Of a stretch of 64,000 nt of DNA, positions 35,140 to 45,808 are shown piece by piece. The DNA comes from Solen grandis (Eukaryota > Mollusca > Bivalvia > Adapedonta > Solenidae). The stretch covers positions 35,973,874 to 36,037,873 of the forward strand of contig CM037787.1 of assembly GCA_021229015.1 (NCBI GenBank), read 5' to 3'. Made by a program: the position numbers and the translations under genes. The stretch's first letter is position 1, and each line of letters begins with the position of its first letter. The notes below the pieces were generated by a model that was given only the letters and a program-made list of their open reading frames with translations, was not told the DNA's origin and did no database searches.

Positions 35140-35590
35140 AGTTTGACGTCCAACCAACAGTATCTTAGTCATTTGGAGTTTAATTTTGTTTGCATTGGTA
35201 AGATACATTGCTGGATCACTGCGATATCACGCCGTAGACAAGTGACATGATACCATAGTCAGCCAAATTATCATAATATCGGACCAATACGTCATGAAAC
35301 TACCCTTACATGCCGAGCGCCAAGTCGAATCTGTTTGATTGGTCACCTGCATTTAGCGGTCAGATTTTTATTACCAAAATAGCATGTTAGTATATGTTAA
35401 ACTTTTAATTAGCGGTCATCTCTGTTAAGCGGTCACTTTCTTTTGTTCCCTAGACTGACCGCTTAAGACAGGTTTGACTGTATACCATTCCATATTGTAC
35501 GACATTGGTACGAGTGTATGTCGCAAAATAACCGAAACCACGACCTCCCGGTTACGAGGCAGACGCTGTAACCGTTTTTAAATATTTTAT
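35140..35590 (-). mobile_element. SINE-A copy interrupted by another repeat
   Basis: Body at 35,140-35,335 and tRNA-like head at about 35,500-35,590 on the minus strand, separated by about 160 bases with repeated GCGGTCA motifs in both orientations. Related GGTCAC-rich text also occurs near 30,410-30,500. Confidence 0.55.
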
Positions 35591-35865
35591 ATGACCTTGA
35601 CCTTTATCCTATGTATTATTTATCACAAAACGTCATCCAAGCTTTTATACATGTATATGTGCATGTACATAAAGAAAATCACGTCACTGTTAATGAACAA
35701 GGAAGTTTGATAGTAATTCAGGGAATTCTTCTAACGACAGGACCGATTGATAGTTATCCGAATAGTCCTTCTTCTTAGTTCCTGGTTATTCTTTCCTTTT
35801 GTCAGATCATATACATGGCTTCTACTACTACTTCTACTGTTCCTACTAACACTACCAATCCATCC

Positions 35866-36095
35866 AGGGGCCGCCGTGGCCGAGCGGTTACAGTCGTGGA
35901 CTACAAATCTCTCAGCCCCTCACCGCTGTGGGTTCGAATCCCGGTAGGGACTTCGGATTTTTCATGTGAGGAAGCCTTCCAGCTGGCTTGCGGTAGATCG
36001 GTGGTTCCTCTGTGTACTCGGGGTCTTCCTCCACCTGTAATTAGCTGGACGTCGCTATATGATTGAAATACTATCGCAGTGACGGTAAACCCTAA
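35866..36095 (+). mobile_element. SINE-B copy, full length
   Basis: A-box TGGCCGAGCGGTTA at about 35,877 and B-box GGTTCGAATCCC at about 35,932, then the family body and end. A run of AATAC units follows (to about 36,134). Confidence 0.8.
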
Positions 36096-36426
36096 TACAA
36101 TACAATACAATACAATACAATACAATACAATACAATCCACCAATCCATCCATCCAGCATAAATGCGCTTTTGTGCGCTACCACTTCTCTTTACTTTTCAT
36201 AGTTATGAATGTTTTCTATTCAAAAGAGAGCCGTCATTCTTACTATTGTCGGAAATAAGTCTACCTTAATAAATTATGGTATATATCACTAGTGGATGTT
36301 TATATATGATTTCTAAAATTAGGACATACTAGTTGCAAGTAATATAATTAGATTTCGATACCCCTCATGTCGTACCCTTATAATTTTATATAGAATTTGT
36401 AAAGAATGGACATGATCAACTTTATT

Positions 36427-36745
36427 ATATTACCGTCCCCAGTGGCCGAGTGGTTAGAGCGTCCGCCTCGAGATCGGGGGTTGTGGATTCGATCCCCGGC
36501 CACGGCATACCAAAGTCGTGAAAATGGTACTGGAATAGCTCCCTTTCATGACGCTCAGTATATAAAGGAAGTTCAGGACCGGTTTGCCCGACATCAGGAT
36601 AATGTGACTGGGTGTGGTATCATGCCACATGTCTATGGCATGATACTGCAGTTTGGCAGCACTATGTCTGTCTCAAGTACACTCTTTCTCGTAATGACTG
36701 AAATACTGTCGGCGGGACGTAAAACCCAACAAACAAACAAACAAC
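36427..36745 (+). mobile_element. SINE-A copy, full length
   Basis: A-box GTGGCCGAGTGGTTAGAGCG and B-box GGATTCGATCCCC in a tRNA-like head, complete body, and the ACGTAAAACCCAACAAACAA end. Best reference copy in the window. Confidence 0.85.
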
Positions 36746-37679
36746 ATTATTATTATTTAAAAACAGTGTAATATTCACTGTTATCCATCTATAATATTTT
36801 ATTAGGACTAGTGTTTACTGACCTAGATTTCGAAGAATTTCATTTCATACTTAAAATGATAGTCGTTCATCTGATGGTCACCGTCAAAATACAAGATAGG
36901 GGAGGTACGATATATCATATCATAATGTACAATATGAAAAAAAGTCATAATAACAGACCATAGTCACATTAAAATCCTAAATATTCTAATTTGTTAGAAT
37001 ATTATTAATTCCACGCAGCAAGAATAATATAAAACACAACTAAATGTTCGTTTTATTCAGAATCGGGCAGACACATTTTCCGGCTACGCTCCACAATATA
37101 TTCATACATATTAAGACAGATATAAACAAAGTGTAACTGTTCATGGAGTCAAAGCAAGAGTTGTGTTTTAATGAATTTTAATGAATCAGTGTTAAGGTTT
37201 TTGACATGAAGGTGGGAGCATCCGTGACTAATAGAATTATTTCTAAATGTAATTAGTTTGAACCACTTGATATTTGATATTATTTATAATATTCCATATT
37301 ATGCAGTAATAAATTTCTTTTCATTTAAGTAAGTTATTTTGTCATTTTATCCCAGTTGCTGGATATTGATGAAGTAGATAAAGCTGTACGTAGCCAAACA
37401 GAAACTAATATTTCCTAAAGAAAGTGTTTAATTTAAAATGTTAAGGGCTAATTGTTAAGATGTACGTCTCGCATACTCCCCGCAGCAGATATTTCCCTTG
37501 ATAAGTACAGCAACCACCGTCACCTCGCACCTTTTTATTTTTAATTCGAGTATTTAATATTAGCTTAGTTTTAATTATTTAATTTAAATAACATTCATAA
37601 AGATGACAATACGTAAAGACTAAAAACAAATAAGAATGTTTCATAAATATAATGAGAGTATTTTACTGTCACACCGGTA

Positions 37680-38180
37680 ATTCTTATCGTCACGTGATTA
37701 CTTGGTGACAGTGGTTTAAACAGCGTAGCGTGACGTAACCGGTCAAACTCCGCCGCAGTAGTTACCCCCCCCCCCCTAAAGTTGTCGGTAACCACTGCCA
37801 CCACAAGTAGATTCGGCTGATATAGGACGGATTTAATTTGATCACTTTTGCCTTTAGTTTTGAATATATCATATCAGTTTCGTTATATTTCACGAAAATA
37901 AGATTTATTATTATGAGAAAAGTAAAAATTAAAATAACATTAATTTGTATATTATGAGTGTTGGTCACATGGTTTCAACTATCATCACGTGACTTGTTTG
38001 GTGGCAGTGTTTAAAGTAGCGCAGCGTGACGTAACCGGTGCGCGGAGTTTGGTAACCGGTGCGAGAAGTATGAGTGTTTTATGAACACTAAAGCGAAAAA
38101 TTGTTTCCCGATTTATTTTCCTTATGCTAATTTCAAAGATGTTTTCCGATTAATTTTCCTTATGCTAATTTCAAAGAATA
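37680..38180. promoter_or_regulatory. Duplicated motif cluster between the divergent genes (speculative)
   Basis: A CACGTG followed about 35 bases later by GCGTGACGTAACCGGT occurs twice (37,691-37,743 and 37,986-38,039). Next to it a 38-base unit containing ATGCTAATTTCAAAGA is repeated in tandem (38,105-38,178). CACGTG, TGACGTAA and ATGCTAAT resemble bHLH, CREB/ATF and POU sites. A regulatory role is only a guess. Confidence 0.3.
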
Positions 38181-39044
38181 GGTAATGCACATCACCCTTG
38201 AATGAATTTATATTAAGAAGAACTATCTTTAAAAAGATAAATAAAAGCATGCGGTGTTGTTGGGGCATGAGGTGATTGAGGCTTTAATGTACGAATCATT
38301 ATCTATGAAACATGTTATTTGTCATGAAGTCAAAAGAAGCATATATGAAAACTCGGTATTAAAGCGTCCATCGGCGGAGTAAACATCAATCAAAGCGCAC
38401 TGTCTTTCAGTCATACGGAGACGGTAAAACAGACGATAATATACTGCACTATTTATAACGTTCGGCTCGAAACAAGGCTCAGTGTGCATCAAAGTGAAGT
38501 GTTTTGATTTGTTTTTATTTATCAAAGAAACTTATTTTGTCGGTTTAGTTATTTACAAAGTATACGTTTAAGCTAGTTGTCATCTCAACTGACATCTCAA
38601 CAAGCGATGGTGCGTAACTTTTTTTCCGTGAATATTAGAATATCTAACAATGAAAATAAAATACTAAGTACATTTTAGGTCAAAAGTGACAACTAGCGAA
38701 AAAGCTTATTTACTGATTCTTGCCTCTGAGACCGGATACCAACAAATTAACAAAACATTATTCGACGGAAACTGTTTATGATAAGTATCGATTGTTTGTA
38801 GATTATTGTTATCTATGAATGAGTTTGCTATCGATTTTTTACTTATCGGAGTTGCAAAGATCGTGATAAATCGATAACTAAACTTATTGTTACACCAAAT
38901 AATGAAAATGGTACGCACGAAAATAAGCGATAAAGTAGAAGGTATGGTAATTAGACTTTTGAAGATTGGCTACTTGAGACAGGTATAGTGTTTCCAAACT
39001 TAAATGCATATTTGTATTATTATTTAGACTTGGTGTTTGTTTGT

Positions 39045-39345
39045 TGGGTTTAACATCCCACCGACAGTATTGAAGTCATTTGGAGGCGATATCTTCTTGC
39101 GACAGATATAGTGCTGCCATACTGCAGTATCACGCCCTAGACATGTGGCTTGATAACACACCCAGTTACATTATCCTGACACCGGGCAAACCAGTCCTGC
39201 AACTACCCTTATATGCTGAGCGCCAAGCAAGAGAGCTATACCAGTACCATTATTTACGACTTTGGTATGTCGCAATCGGTAATCGAACCCACGACCTCCT
39301 GCTCCCGAGACGGACGCTGTAACCTCTCAGCCATCGGGGACGGTT
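39045..39345 (-). mobile_element. SINE-A copy, full length
   Basis: Minus-strand tRNA-like head (39,290-39,345) and complete body and 3' end. Confidence 0.8.
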
Positions 39346-40146
39346 AGACTTGGTTTATTCTTATAAGAGTACGATTCATATATAAATGATATAAATATGA
39401 ATTTAATATAAAAGATACATTTTATATTTCATTGTAATTTCTTTGTCATATTTGTATGTTTTTTTTTTGTGTAAACGGCCAAAGGCATTCCATTTTACCT
39501 TCTTACAATGTGACATCCTGACTTCGTCAAACTGACACGTGACAAATCAGTTTGCTTTCACGCTGTTCTGGGTGTCTGTTCACGTGCAGGTTGTATAGAG
39601 TAACCAATCTGGGTTTTTACTGATTTCAGAAGTTTACTTACAGGCTGATATGTTTTATATTGCTTGTACAGATCAGTTTACTTGCAGGCTGATCTTGATT
39701 TATACGGGTTGCAGAAGTCAAACATAAAACCAGAACAAAATCTGACCCATGCAACCAGTATATAAACGCATATCAACATGTAAATAACAAAATTGTATAC
39801 TGATCTGGTTTTATATTGTTTGCAGAAGTCAGTTAACTTGCAGGTTGGTCTAGGTTATTGGTTTGGGTTTAAACTGATTGCATAAACGACAGTTCATTTG
39901 CAGGTTGATCTGGATTAATAGATAAGTATCTCCTAATGATGACTTTATATTTTTTTTTTTTAAATAAAACGATATCATTTAATTTTGGTTATTGAAATTT
40001 AGATGGAAGCGTTTCAAATGTCTCAACAAACGTGTTTTATAAGGACATGCTGTATTTAACAATTCAGAGAGAAGGTATGTGTGTGAGAGAGAGAGAGAGG
40101 TGACGTACGAGTATTTAGACTACATAAGAAAATAATATTGTTCCTT

Positions 40147-40149
<3 letters not shown>

Positions 40150-40206
<57 letters not shown>
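40150..40206. repeat. (CA)n(GA)n microsatellite
   Basis: About 20 CA units followed by GA units. Confidence 0.9.
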
Positions 40207-41649
40207 GTGAAGGATATACATATCGTGGTAGAGAGATGTTTAAGTTTTTTTTATGCTTTCCTAACAAAAAATGCGGGAAAAGGGACCGGGTAAATTACAA
40301 TCACATCGTTCACAAACAGAGCTAGAATTTTAGTTCACAATTATATTGCAAAAAACCGGATTGCAGTAAACGGAATGCAGTAAATGAACTGCCTTGTAGC
40401 ATTGTATATTTAACGGATCGCGAGTCAAGACAACGCATTAAAAGAATTTATGGTATAAAAAGTCAATAATCAAGTAGGCATTTATAATGTTCCATAATTA
40501 AAAATAAGGCATTTACGCACAGAATAACAGCATAAAAAGCTGGAAAATGGTTAAATTTTGAAAATAGGATTGTATTCACAACAACAGAATAACAAGTGGA
40601 ATAAAAGTTTGACCTGGTTGCCCTTCCATAGTCCTTTACCATGAAAATTGTGAAAGAAACGTGGTTTTCCATCAAATTGTGAACTCATATACATAGTAAC
40701 TGAAAATTGATGTTGTGTTCGACAAGAACTAACTACATGTAGATTTAATAGACTATTATTTGAAGTAAAGTTACTACAAATATATTTATGAACAAAACAA
40801 CTTGAACGAAGACAACATTGAATACTTTCACTAACAGTTTTGATGTAACTGGGCGCTTGCCAAGTGTCTGTTTCCATACATGATACGATATCAGTGTCTA
40901 AATTTTCTGTAGATATCTTACCAAACAGAGAATTTATTCGTATGTAACACTTTACCAGCCGACTTTGGGAGTTTCTTAGTGTAATATTTTAGTATATTTT
41001 AGTTTAGACATTGTAGTAAATATCTGAATACTTGTCCTTAATATTTATCACACTTTTAAATTTCGAAGCGTGATAGTTTGACTCGCACCCGCACCTTGCA
41101 CTGACTACTTGAAAGATAGGAGACAAATGCACTGGAAATTGCAATTGGAAATGCATTTAAACAAAAATAATGCGACGGTACAGCAATAATTAGAAAATTA
41201 AAGCATAGATATGCAAAAAAGAGGAAAAAATATGATGTTAAGCTCTATTTATCGGAATTGTGAACTGTCCGAAAATTGTGAAGAACCATTCGTGATTGTG
41301 AATGGGGTCCCTTAACTGGTAAAACTTGTATACTTAAATATGGAAAGAAATGCTGAAATACATAACAGCAACCAAAATACCTTATTATTCACACCTTGAA
41401 ATGGGACAGTTTCTGCTTATTTTCGCACACAATTATGTAGTCGTGCAACGATTTTCCGATATATTGCGACACAGTGTTGAGCTATATTATTATTTATTTC
41501 AGTCTCACCTACAATCATACATATATACAAATATTATTCTAAAATACATTTCAGTATGCAGTAATTCTAAAATTAGAATATAAGAGACTTACTACATCAT
41601 GAAACATACATACACACTTACATCCAATCCACACGGAGGAAAAAGAAAG

Positions 41650-43235
41650 TAGAACAAGAGGGCCATGATGGCCCTGGATCGCTTACCTGGTATCATTAGG
41701 CTATGTAAAATTAAGTGACCCCTGGGGCAGAGCCAATTTTGACGCCAGGGTCATGATTTGTACAAACTCTGTAGAGGTCTATTAGCCCATGTTACATACC
41801 AAATATCTAAACTCCAGACCTTGTGGTTTTTGAGAAGAAATTTTTCTAGTTTTTTTTTTTCCAAAATAAGTCTATGTAAAATCAAGTGATCCCTGGGGCG
41901 GGGCCAATTTTCACCAAACATCTAAACGCCAGGCCATGTGTTTTCTAGTTTTCTAAAAAGAAGAATTTTCAAGTTATTTCTATATTAGCCTATGTAAAAA
42001 TGAGGTGAACCCTTTGGTGGGGCCAAATTTGACCCAATGGTCATGATTTGTAAAAAAATTGTAGAGACCAAGTAGACAATGCTACAAACCAAATATCTAA
42101 ACTCCAGGTGTTGTGGTTTCTAAGAAGAAGATTTTTTAAGTTTTTTTTTCTATATTAGCCTATGTAAAATCAGTTGACTCCTATTGCGGGGCCAAATTTG
42201 ACCTCAGGGCCATGATTTGAACAAACTTGGTAGTTATCTACTAGACAATGCTACACACCAAATATCTTAACTCTATGCCTTGTGGTTTCTGAGAGGAAGA
42301 CTTTTCAAGTTTTTTTTCCTATATTAGCCTATGTTAAATTAAGTGACCCCTGGGACGGGGCCAATTTTGTTCCCAGGGTCATAATTTGAACAACCTTGGT
42401 AGAGAGTCATAAGATCATGCTACAACAAATATCTAAACTCCAGGCCTTGTGGTTTCTGAGAAGAAGATTTTTCAAGTTTTTCCTAATTAAGCCTATGTTA
42501 AATCAAGTGACCCCTGGGGCGGGGCTTTTTTGACCCCAGGGTCATGATTTGAACAAACTTGGTAGAGATCTACTAGACAATGCTACACACCAAGTATCTT
42601 AACTCCAGGCCTTTTGGTTTCTGAGAAGAAGATTTTTCAAGATTTTTTCCTATATTAGCCTTTGTTTAATCAAGTGACCCCTGGGGCTGGGCCAATTTTG
42701 ACCCCAGGGTCATAATTTTAACAATCTCGGTAGTGATCTACTAGACAATGCTGCACACCAAATATCTAAACCCCAGGCCTTGTGGTTTCTGAGAAGAAGA
42801 TTTTTCAAGTTTTTCCTATATTAGCCTATGTTAAATAAAGTGACCTGTGGGGCGGGGCCAATTTTGACCCCAGGGTCATAATTTGAACAATCTTGGTAGA
42901 GAGTCATAAGATCATGCTACATACCAAAAATCAAAAGGCTAGGCCTTATGGTTCTTGAGAAGAAGATTTTTCAAGTTTTCATTTTTAAAATCTATTTTTA
43001 GCTCCTGTGAACTAGATTTTTGACCAATCAAAATAATTTTAACAACTTTGGTAAAGGGCCCCATAATGAACATTCCTGTGAAGTTTTTCAAAAATCCAGT
43101 GAGTAGTTTAGAAGGAGATGTTGTTTAAAGGAATTGTTGACGACGGACGCACGCACGCACGCACGCACGGACGACGGACAAAAGGCGATCACATAAGTTC
43201 ACCATGAGCACGTTGTGCTCAGGTGAGCTAAAAAG
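41650..43235 (+). repeat. Tandem array of about eight 165-base units with palindromic ends
   Basis: Units begin near 41,700, 41,872, 41,991, 42,160, 42,328, 42,491, 42,660 and 42,827 with CTATGTAAAATCAAGTGACC or a variant. The element opens with AAGAGGGCCATGATGGCCCT (self-complementary core) at 41,657 and closes with a GACG/CACG tract and a GAGCACGTTGTGCTC motif. It has no coding capacity. Similar arrays are common in bivalve genomes; relation to the pearl/Helitron-like class is a guess. Confidence 0.75.
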
Positions 43236-43628
43236 TAAGCATGTACAATGGCACTGCCATACCCTGAACTATTCAGTCCCCCAAGAAGATAACCATCCTC
43301 TAAAACCGTATCAGAACCATTTCAAAAAAACAAAAAACAAAAACAACAAAAAAAAAACTGTCACATCACACACAAAAAAAAAAAAAAAATAGAACAACAA
43401 TGCATTAATAAGTTCAATATTTGTACGGAACGCCCGTAATGAGATACTATGTGTTTACATTTTATAGTTTATAGTCTCAGTGCCTCATGTGGCTGTGTGC
43501 AGCGTCACCTTTACTACTATCATTCTTCTTCCTCTCATCAGTTTCGTTTTGGCAACATTGTCTTCAGCAGCACTGGTCTTTTTCCGCCTCCTTTTGTTGG
43601 TATACGATGAATAGCCATGATGTTCATC

Positions 43629-43737
43629 CATGGCCCACTTTGCTTCCTCGCATACATCAACTAACTCCCATCATCAGAAATTAAATCCCAAGTCCGACTA
43701 TTCGCGGATGACACAGCAGAATACCTTACTATTAATC
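43629..43737 (+). pseudogene. Decayed LINE reverse-transcriptase fragment
   Basis: Reads GPLCFLAYIN, a stop, LPSSEIKSQVRLFADDTAEY then LTIN in one frame. GPL.FL.YIN and FADDT are the RT core motifs. Only about 36 codons are recognisable, with one internal stop. Lies 0.3 kb from the assembly gap and is unrelated to the antisense LINE downstream. Confidence 0.7.
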
Positions 43738-44020
43738 CCCCACAAATGCACAACAGTTACAGTAAGATGAGTTTCTATCTAACTGGCTTTGAGTCCGAAG
43801 GTAAAAAAGTGGCGTTAGTATGCAAAACCACGCAGGAAAGCTTGCAATATGGAAAATCATCATCGTTATCTTTTTAACTTGTGCAAAACGCATAAATAAT
43901 CCGTTATCATTTATGATATTTAAACTATAAAATGTAAACATAATATCTCATAAAACTGTTATAGCAAAAATTAAATTTAAGATCTACAATAACTACATTA
44001 ATACACTATTTTTATATTTA

Positions 44021-44120
44021 NNNNNNNNNNNNNNNNNNNNNNNNNNNNNNNNNNNNNNNNNNNNNNNNNNNNNNNNNNNNNNNNNNNNNNNNNNNNNNNN
44101 NNNNNNNNNNNNNNNNNNNN
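44021..44120. other. Assembly gap (100 N)
   Basis: Round number of N, so the true size is unknown. It lies between the two genes, where the missing first exon of gene B could be. Confidence 0.99.
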
Positions 44121-44639
44121 TTGGGCTCTTTGAATTTATTTTGTTTATTAATGATCCGAATTGAGGTTCATGACCCTGGTTCCAATCATACATTGCATAC
44201 CTAATGAAGTCAAGATCTAACTTCAGTAGTACATTATATCTGTTGTTGCGCTGAGTGATACAGTATAGTTAAATCGGCTGCGATAATTTTGCAAATCAGC
44301 AATGCCTGTTTTTGAATTGCCGCAACATCCGACTGGCTCCGCCACCAGCTAAAAAAGCACATATTGGTTTCATTCGATGCTAATATTTGTAAATTTAATG
44401 ATAAATAAAAGAGTGCTGGATGTCTGGTATACTAGCGACTCGTACCGACACTGAAATAAAACTGGTTATTCATATTGTTGTTGTTTATTCACATGTATCT
44501 TCTTCTATTTTGATAAGGTCATGCTTTTACTTTTCTTGATTGTATAAGCGATGTCATCGACATAGTTTCAAGACTATAGCAAAATTCAAAACTATTTAAT
44601 TTACTGCACATAAAGGTAGTTTCAACTGGAATCGGTAAT

Positions 44640-44812
44640 AGTAGCAACAGCAAAAGCAAAGAAATGTCTGTTATAGAGATTGCAGAAGTAAAATCAACTA
44701 TGGTACTTAAAGCAGCAGTTGTAAAAGTAGCAGCGGCGATAGTAGAAGTAGCAGCATTGATAGAAGTAGCAGAAGAAGTAGTATTGTGTTGCCTAAATAA
44801 AAGCAATGATAG

Positions 44813-44850
<38 letters not shown>

Positions 44851-44870
44851 TGTGTGTGTGTGTGCTCGCG
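44640..44870. repeat. GTA/GCA-rich stretch followed by (TA)n(TG)n
   Basis: Trinucleotide-rich sequence creates long open frames on both strands (44,519-44,900), then 16 TA and several TG units. No real gene inferred. Confidence 0.75.
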
Positions 44871-44939
44871 AGCGTGCAGTTTATATATTTATTTATTTAA
44901 CGCATTAACAAATGTAACAATGTGTGTGCATCAGGATAA

Positions 44940-45130
44940 TATATTCGACAGTATTCCAGTCATTGTAGACATTTTCCTATAGACATAGAATGTGATGTCT
45001 CACTGTATACGGTGCCACACAATAGCAAGTGGCATTTTACCACACTCAGTCACCACTTTATCCGGATACTTAATCAACCAGTCCTTGGACGGATTTAACG
45101 ACTTTGCAATGTCGCGGCTATGACCGGGTA
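44940..45130 (-). mobile_element. SINE-A copy, diverged
   Basis: Reverse-complement 3' end (GACAGTATTCCAGTCATTG) and body; head weak. Confidence 0.55.
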
Positions 45131-45449
45131 ATAGAAGGTAAATAGAATTCGAAAAAAGATAGATAGTGACTTAGTATCTAACTTGTTAAATAAAACGTCG
45201 ATAAAAAAGAAGAAAAAAAAACATGTAACTTAAACTGTAAAGGCAGGAGAATATGAAGGTTAGTTTATCCTTAAAGAAAAAGATTTGTTACTTTTTTATT
45301 TAACCTTTTTTTCACCTCAATGACATGCAGACGTGTTTTGACGCCTTGATCAGGTCTCGTCTGTTTGCTTGTACAGCTCAGTGTATTAATATATTCACAA
45401 GGTAAAGGATTAATAGCCTTTCCAATATGAGTAAACAGAAGGCGCTATG

Positions 45450-45640
45450 GCCAAATGTTATATTAATTATATAACTGGAGATCCAAAGGTTGTGGGATCG
45501 AAGCTCGGTTTAGCAAGGATTTATCATAACTTTTCAAGGCACAAAGTACTGGACCAAGCCAGAAAACGTCAAGAGTTGTCGAGTTGTAAGAACTTGTTTT
45601 CCTTTCGACGTAAAAGGAATTACTTAAAACGAAGTACATG
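45450..45640 (+). mobile_element. SINE-C copy
   Basis: Contains a CCAAAGGTTGTGGGATCGAA B-box region and the GTAAGAACTTGTTTTCC end. Lies about 95 bases upstream of exon B2. Confidence 0.55.
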
Positions 45641-45733
45641 TAGCTGTAGGCTAAAATGTATTAATTTTTATTATAGAATATTGTTCAGTATATACCGGGT
45701 ATTCTAATGAGAATTTCATTTTATTTTAAATAG

Positions 45734-45808
45734 TGAGGTCGCAGATCTTCGCAAGGAAAACGTTTCGCTTAAACTTGAAATTTCGATACTACGAAATGAG
45801 TTTGATCC
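45734..45808 (+). CDS. Gene B exon B2
   Basis: 75 bases, acceptor TTAAATAG, donor GTAAGT. Encodes EVADLRKENVSLKLEISILR then NEFDP; same length and layout as gene A exon 2. Confidence 0.85.

Noticed and set aside
35869..35950. Possible tRNA gene with A- and B-boxes
   Set aside because: The acceptor stem does not pair and the sequence continues into a SINE-B body, so it is the head of a SINE.
38909..38940. ATG exon candidate for gene B (MVRTKISDKVE)
   Set aside because: Its donor would give the wrong phase for exon B2 and it is not similar to exon A1.
44519..44900. Alanine/valine- and serine/threonine-rich frames on both strands
   Set aside because: Low-complexity trinucleotide sequence, open on both strands.
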